A program made the position numbers and the translations under genes. Of a stretch of 9,973 bases of DNA, positions 7,197-9,973 are shown piece after piece (within the stretch, counting starts at the first letter, position 1; each line of letters starts with the position of its first letter). Source of the stretch: Solobacterium sp. UBA636 (GTDB lineage: Bacteria; Bacillota_I; Bacilli_A; Erysipelotrichales; Erysipelotrichaceae). Location: contig DBOW01000047.1 of assembly GCA_002299675.1 (NCBI GenBank), positions 5,537-15,509 on the forward strand, given 5' to 3'. The notes below the pieces were generated by a model. The model saw only the letters and a list, made by a program, of their open reading frames with translations. It did not search any database and was not told the DNA's origin.

Positions 7197-7942
7197 TGAA
7201 TTACTTTCATTTAGTAAAACTGTTTAAAGAAAGATACCTTAATACTCACAAAGCGCCAGATGCAGATCTGGCCTTTGATGAGTTAAGATCTTTCTCAGGT
7301 GAAGATCTAAGATCATATCATTTAACATGTGAAAGTAAAGACTATATCTTTATTGTACCTGGCTATAATGATTTCAATAATCTTGCCGAATATACAAGGT
7401 TTAAAGATTATGGCTACAACGTGGTATTCATCGGCTATGGAAAGAAGAAAACTCTTGGCTTAAATGAATCTATAGATCTGCTGCAGTGGATTGATTATTA
7501 TGTTTCAAAGGACAGTGAAATAAAAATTACACTGTTAGGCTTAAAAGAGGGTGCCAACATAGTTATCAAGGCTTTAAGAAGTGCTTTGCCTTCTAATGTA
7601 AAGAATCTGATTTTTGATAATCCTGAAGGTGATCTGATTAATGATTTAATCAGGAAATACAGCCATGAATTCAATCTTAATGAAAAACTGTTCAGATTGA
7701 TGCTGGGTATAAATACAGCTGATTACAGTATCAGAAATGATTTAAGAAACAATAAACTTAACCTGCTGTTTATTTTCAATAAGAACCGTAAATCTGATGA
7801 ATATAAGTCGGTACTGAATCTTTATAACAGCGCATCTGGTACAAAGAAGTTTTTCTATACCGATACAGTTAAATATAACTTTGAACAGGACAATTATTTT
7901 TCAACTGTTGATCTGTTCATAAGAGAAATAGTAAACAGCTAA
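7196..7942 (+). CDS. Alpha/beta-hydrolase-like protein, probably catalytically inactive
   Basis: This 248-residue soluble protein has no signal peptide. Its centre follows the layout of alpha/beta hydrolases: a strand plus oxyanion-type turn YIFIVPGYND (50-59), then YGYNVVFIGYGKKKT (72-86), where active relatives have a 'GYNV...RGHG.S' turn. WIDYYVSKDSEIKITLLGLKEG (98-119) follows, and then LPSNVKNLIFDNPEG (131-145). The nucleophile elbow expected as G-x-S-x-G reads GLKEG (115-119), with Lys117 in the serine position. The later strand LNLLFIFNKN (near 190) lacks the usual catalytic Asp, and no histidine sits near the C-terminus. I infer a pseudoenzyme or a structural or ligand-binding role; the assignment is by pattern and is not certain. 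Its ATG shares one base with the valS stop, so translation is probably coupled to valS and controlled by the T-box. Weak binding site: GAAGGAA (7181-7187). Confidence 0.65.
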   Translation: MNYFHLVKLFKERYLNTHKAPDADLAFDELRSFSGEDLRSYHLTCESKDYIFIVPGYNDFNNLAEYTRFKDYGYNVVFIGYGKKKTLGLNESIDLLQWIDYYVSKDSEIKITLLGLKEGANIVIKALRSALPSNVKNLIFDNPEGDLINDLIRKYSHEFNLNEKLFRLMLGINTADYSIRNDLRNNKLNLLFIFNKNRKSDEYKSVLNLYNSASGTKKFFYTDTVKYNFEQDNYFSTVDLFIREIVNS

Positions 7943-7997
7943 TATTCACTTAAACTTCAAACTACAGTGATATCTTTTTAGTTGTGAGGTATTTAAA

Positions 7998-8390
7998 ATG
8001 AGAGATAAACTTATTAGATTTATGATGGGAAGATATGGAATGGACAATCTTAATAACTGTCTGTTGTGGTCTTCACTTGTTCTTTTGATAATCGCAACTT
8101 TTACAAGACTTGGTTTACTGACACTGATTTCCTATGTTTTAATGATAATTGTGATATATAGAATGCTGTCAAGAAAGATATACCAGCGTGAAAATGAAAA
8201 CAAAATATATCTGGAAAAAACCAGGGGCATCAGACACTACGCCAGTACTATAGTAAAGAATATTTCTGATAAGCAGTATAAATACTTTGTCTGTCCTGGC
8301 TGTGGAAAAATTGTCAGAGTTCCAAGAGGAAAAGGCGTAATTGAAATTACCTGCCCCACCTGTCAAAAAAATTTTGACGCAAAGAGTTAA
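7998..8390 (+). CDS. Small membrane protein with C-terminal zinc ribbon
   Basis: This 130-residue protein has two adjacent hydrophobic helices at about 22-35 and 39-56 (CLLWSSLVLLIIATF and LLTLISYVLMIIVIY), separated by a short TRLG turn. A basic, polar stretch follows (57-95). The C-terminal zinc ribbon has CPGC at 99-102 and CPTC at 119-122, the two knuckles of a four-cysteine zinc site. The two helices with a short turn fit a hairpin with both ends, including the zinc ribbon, in the cytoplasm. The start has a GTGAGGT binding site (7984-7990) with 7-nt spacing. A 55-bp gap separates it from the upstream gene, and its stop is 2 bases before the next ATG. Its role is unknown. Its position beside J-domain and Hsp70 genes suggests a membrane anchor or client adaptor; that is inference. 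Confidence 0.8.
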   Translation: MRDKLIRFMMGRYGMDNLNNCLLWSSLVLLIIATFTRLGLLTLISYVLMIIVIYRMLSRKIYQRENENKIYLEKTRGIRHYASTIVKNISDKQYKYFVCPGCGKIVRVPRGKGVIEITCPTCQKNFDAKS

Positions 8391-8392
8391 GT

Positions 8393-9229
8393 ATGTTTGG
8401 ATATGTTGTAATAAACAAGAAGGAACTTAAGTTTCGTGAATATGATGAATACCGCGGTTTTTACTGCGGTTTATGCAAAAGTCTGAGTGAGCGTTATGGT
8501 ATCAGCGGTCAGATTACGCTTAATTATGACATGACATTTCTGGCAATGCTGCTTACAGCTCTGTATGAAGAAGATATTAAGGCCATAAATGAAAGGTGTA
8601 TAATTCATCCTTTTAAGAAACAGCTGAAGTATCAGAATAAATATATCGACTATGCAGCTGATATGACAATAATCCTCAGCTATTTTAAATGTAAAGATGA
8701 TGTTGACGATGAGGGAAAAATAAGTGCCCGGGCTGAAAAGGCTTTTCTGGAAAAGAAGATGGCAAAGATAAAGGAAATTTATCCTGATAAATGTCTTAAG
8801 ATTGAACAGGAACTAAATCTTTCAGCTGAACTTGAAAAGATGAATACTGATGATATTGATGCCATAGCTGGTGCCAGTGGTCATATGCTTGGTACAATAT
8901 TCAGCTATAAAGATGATGAATGGTCAAAAGCTTTATATGAAACCGGTTTTTATCTTGGCAAATATATTTATCTGGCTGATGCCTATGAGGATATAGAAAA
9001 GGATATCAGGAAAAATAATTTTAATTTATTTAAAAACAAAGTAAATGACAATGATTTTGAAAGTTATATTGAAGATATTCTTTCGATGATGATTTCAAGC
9101 TGCGCCAGTGCGTTTGAAACCCTGCCGATATTTGAATATCGGGAAATTCTGAGAAATATTCTGTATTCTGGAATATGGACAAGATACGAAATTATTAAGA
9201 AGAGAAAAGAGAAAAAGAAAGATGAGTGA
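8393..9229 (+). CDS. DUF5685-like protein with Cys/His cluster and two Asp-rich motifs
   Basis: This is a 278-residue, mostly helical soluble protein. The N-terminus MFGYVVINKKELKFREY followed by YRGFYCGLCKSL matches what I remember of the uncharacterised family DUF5685. CGLC (25-28) and CIIH (69-72, followed by Pro) could form a Cys3His metal site. KDDVDDE (101-107) gives an aspartate-rich DDxxD-like motif. After a long helical stretch, LGKYIYLADAYEDIEKD (188-204) gives D-x3-D-x3-D at 196, 200 and 204. This two-motif pattern resembles trans-isoprenyl diphosphate and squalene/phytoene synthase folds, but enzymatic activity is only an inference. The ATG lies 2 nt after the zinc-ribbon gene, with only a weak GAG-type binding site. 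The 3' end overlaps the J-protein gene by 8 bases, so the products are probably made together. Confidence 0.72.
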   Translation: MFGYVVINKKELKFREYDEYRGFYCGLCKSLSERYGISGQITLNYDMTFLAMLLTALYEEDIKAINERCIIHPFKKQLKYQNKYIDYAADMTIILSYFKCKDDVDDEGKISARAEKAFLEKKMAKIKEIYPDKCLKIEQELNLSAELEKMNTDDIDAIAGASGHMLGTIFSYKDDEWSKALYETGFYLGKYIYLADAYEDIEKDIRKNNFNLFKNKVNDNDFESYIEDILSMMISSCASAFETLPIFEYREILRNILYSGIWTRYEIIKKRKEKKKDE

Positions 9230-9926
9230 TCCCTATACAATATTAGGTGTTTCTTCTTCGGCTACTGATGATGAAGTTAAGAAAGCCTATCGTACTTTGA
9301 GTAAGAAGTACCATCCTGATATGAATATCAACAATCCAAATAAGGAAGAGACCACAAAAAAATTCAAAGAAGTGCAGAATGCCTATGATCAGATTATGGA
9401 TATGAGAAAGCACGGCTATACTAATGCCAATCAGTATCAGCAGCAGTATTCTCAATCCAATAATTACTATGAGCAGAGACAGTATGCCGACATGAATGAC
9501 TTTTTTTCGGATTTCTTTTCTAATGCTTATCGAAATCAGTATCAGGGTAATCAGTATCAGTCAAAGGAAGATGGATATTATTCAGCAGTTATAAATTATA
9601 TAAATCAGGGCTATTATGAAGAGGCATTAAATGTACTTTCTTCAATTGAAAACAGACATGGCAGATGGTATTACTATTCTGCCATAGCCAATGCCAGACT
9701 TGGCAATAACGCCAAAGCCATGGATCATGCCAGAACCGCTGTTTCTTTAGAGCCAAACAATCTGGCCTACCAGCAGCTTATTGATGAATTAAGCCGTGGA
9801 AGAAGCCGCTACCAGAGCCATTATCGCAGTTATGGTTCACCAATGTCCAACTATGGAAACTGCTGTTACCAGGTACTTCTGTTTAATCTTTTGTGCAACT
9901 GCTGCTGCGGCATAAGAATTTGTTAG
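9222..9926 (+). CDS. J-domain co-chaperone with TPR-like region and cysteine-rich tail
   Basis: This 234-residue protein has an N-terminal J domain (about 1-65): DPYTILGVSSSATDDEVKKA, the intact HPD at 31-33, and helix IV near FKEVQNAYDQIMD. The HPD motif is what stimulates Hsp70 ATPase activity. A Gln/Asn/Tyr-rich linker follows (66-115), containing three NQYQ units. Then come paired helices resembling TPRs (118-186: INQGYYEEALNVLSSI ... YYYSAIANARLGNNAKAMDHA ... LEPNN). The tail holds seven cysteines: 214, 215, 225, 227, 228, 229 and 234. There is no canonical DnaJ zinc-finger or C-terminal substrate domain, so this is a class C (type III) J-protein and not housekeeping DnaJ. It overlaps the preceding gene by 8 bases, and an Hsp70 gene starts 12 bases after its stop; that Hsp70 is its likely partner. 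Confidence 0.93.
   Translation: MSDPYTILGVSSSATDDEVKKAYRTLSKKYHPDMNINNPNKEETTKKFKEVQNAYDQIMDMRKHGYTNANQYQQQYSQSNNYYEQRQYADMNDFFSDFFSNAYRNQYQGNQYQSKEDGYYSAVINYINQGYYEEALNVLSSIENRHGRWYYYSAIANARLGNNAKAMDHARTAVSLEPNNLAYQQLIDELSRGRSRYQSHYRSYGSPMSNYGNCCYQVLLFNLLCNCCCGIRIC
9429..9560 (+). repeat. Three copies of a 12-bp repeat encoding NQYQ in the J-protein linker
   Basis: The identical 12-mer AATCAGTATCAG occurs at 9429-9440, 9534-9545 and 9549-9560, all in the same codon phase, encoding residues 70-73, 105-108 and 110-113. The last two are separated by only three bases. They sit in the low-complexity Gln/Asn/Tyr linker and probably arose by short in-frame duplication. Confidence 0.8.
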
Positions 9927-9938
9927 AGGTGAATATAG

Positions 9939-9973
9939 ATGTCAAAAATAATCGGTATTGATTTAGGTACAAC
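9939..9973 (+). CDS. Hsp70-family chaperone (DnaK-like), N-terminal start only (3' truncated)
   Basis: Eleven complete codons read MSKIIGIDLGT, followed by AC, consistent with the phosphate-1 motif GIDLGTT that opens the Hsp70/actin-fold ATPase domain. An AGAGGTGA binding site (9925-9932) lies 6 bases upstream. The gene starts 12 bases after the J-protein stop, so the pair is probably co-expressed. Canonical DnaK begins the same way, so these residues cannot separate housekeeping DnaK from a specialised paralogue. The upstream gene order (no hrcA or grpE) favours a second, dedicated Hsp70. Confidence 0.85.
   Translation, partial: MSKIIGIDLGT

Noticed and set aside
7943..7997. Possible internal promoter before the zinc-ribbon gene (TATCTT at 7971-7976)
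   Set aside because: The -10 matches only four of six bases and no -35 box occurs at a suitable distance; the region is short and A/T-rich, where such matches arise by chance.
1..9973. Mobile elements, CRISPR arrays, tRNA or rRNA genes
   Set aside because: No transposase or integrase motifs, no regularly spaced repeats, no target-site duplications and no cloverleaf-like sequences were seen; coding density and base composition look uniform.

Overview
The window reads as a low-GC Gram-positive (Bacillota) chromosome. The signs are strong AGGAGG-type ribosome binding sites, tightly packed co-directional genes, a T-box leader in front of an aminoacyl-tRNA synthetase gene, and A/T-rich third codon positions with TGA used as a normal stop. 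A gut Erysipelotrichia- or Clostridia-like host is a reasonable guess, but the class cannot be fixed from sequence alone. All real genes are on the + strand. I see no mobile elements, tRNA/rRNA genes or CRISPR.

Region 1 (1-4365) is a branched-chain amino acid ABC importer operon. It holds the 3' end of a LivJ-type substrate-binding protein, an intergenic hairpin, the permeases livH and livM, the ATPases livG and livF, and a CBS-pair/ACT-domain protein that probably senses a ligand. The hairpin between the binding-protein gene and livH probably sets a higher transcript level for the binding protein than for the membrane/ATPase genes.

Region 2 (4366-7196) is valS under its own extended -10 promoter and a T-box riboswitch. 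The T-box sequence, the antiterminator/terminator alternative, an AGUA-containing specifier bulge and a GUA (valine) specifier can all be read directly. Valine import and valine charging are therefore adjacent. No terminator separates the liv operon from the T-box, so liv read-through would also be filtered by uncharged tRNA-Val.

Region 3 (7196-9973) continues on the same strand with almost no gaps. It holds an alpha/beta-hydrolase-like protein that seems to have lost its catalytic triad, a two-helix membrane protein with a C-terminal zinc ribbon, a DUF5685-like protein, a J-domain protein with TPR-like repeats and a cysteine-rich tail, and the first codons of an Hsp70 (DnaK-type) gene. The last four look like a dedicated, poorly characterised Hsp70/J-protein chaperone module. 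The DUF5685-like member carries two aspartate-rich motifs spaced as in all-alpha isoprenoid synthases, and a Cys/His cluster. This is the least explained and most interesting part of the window.
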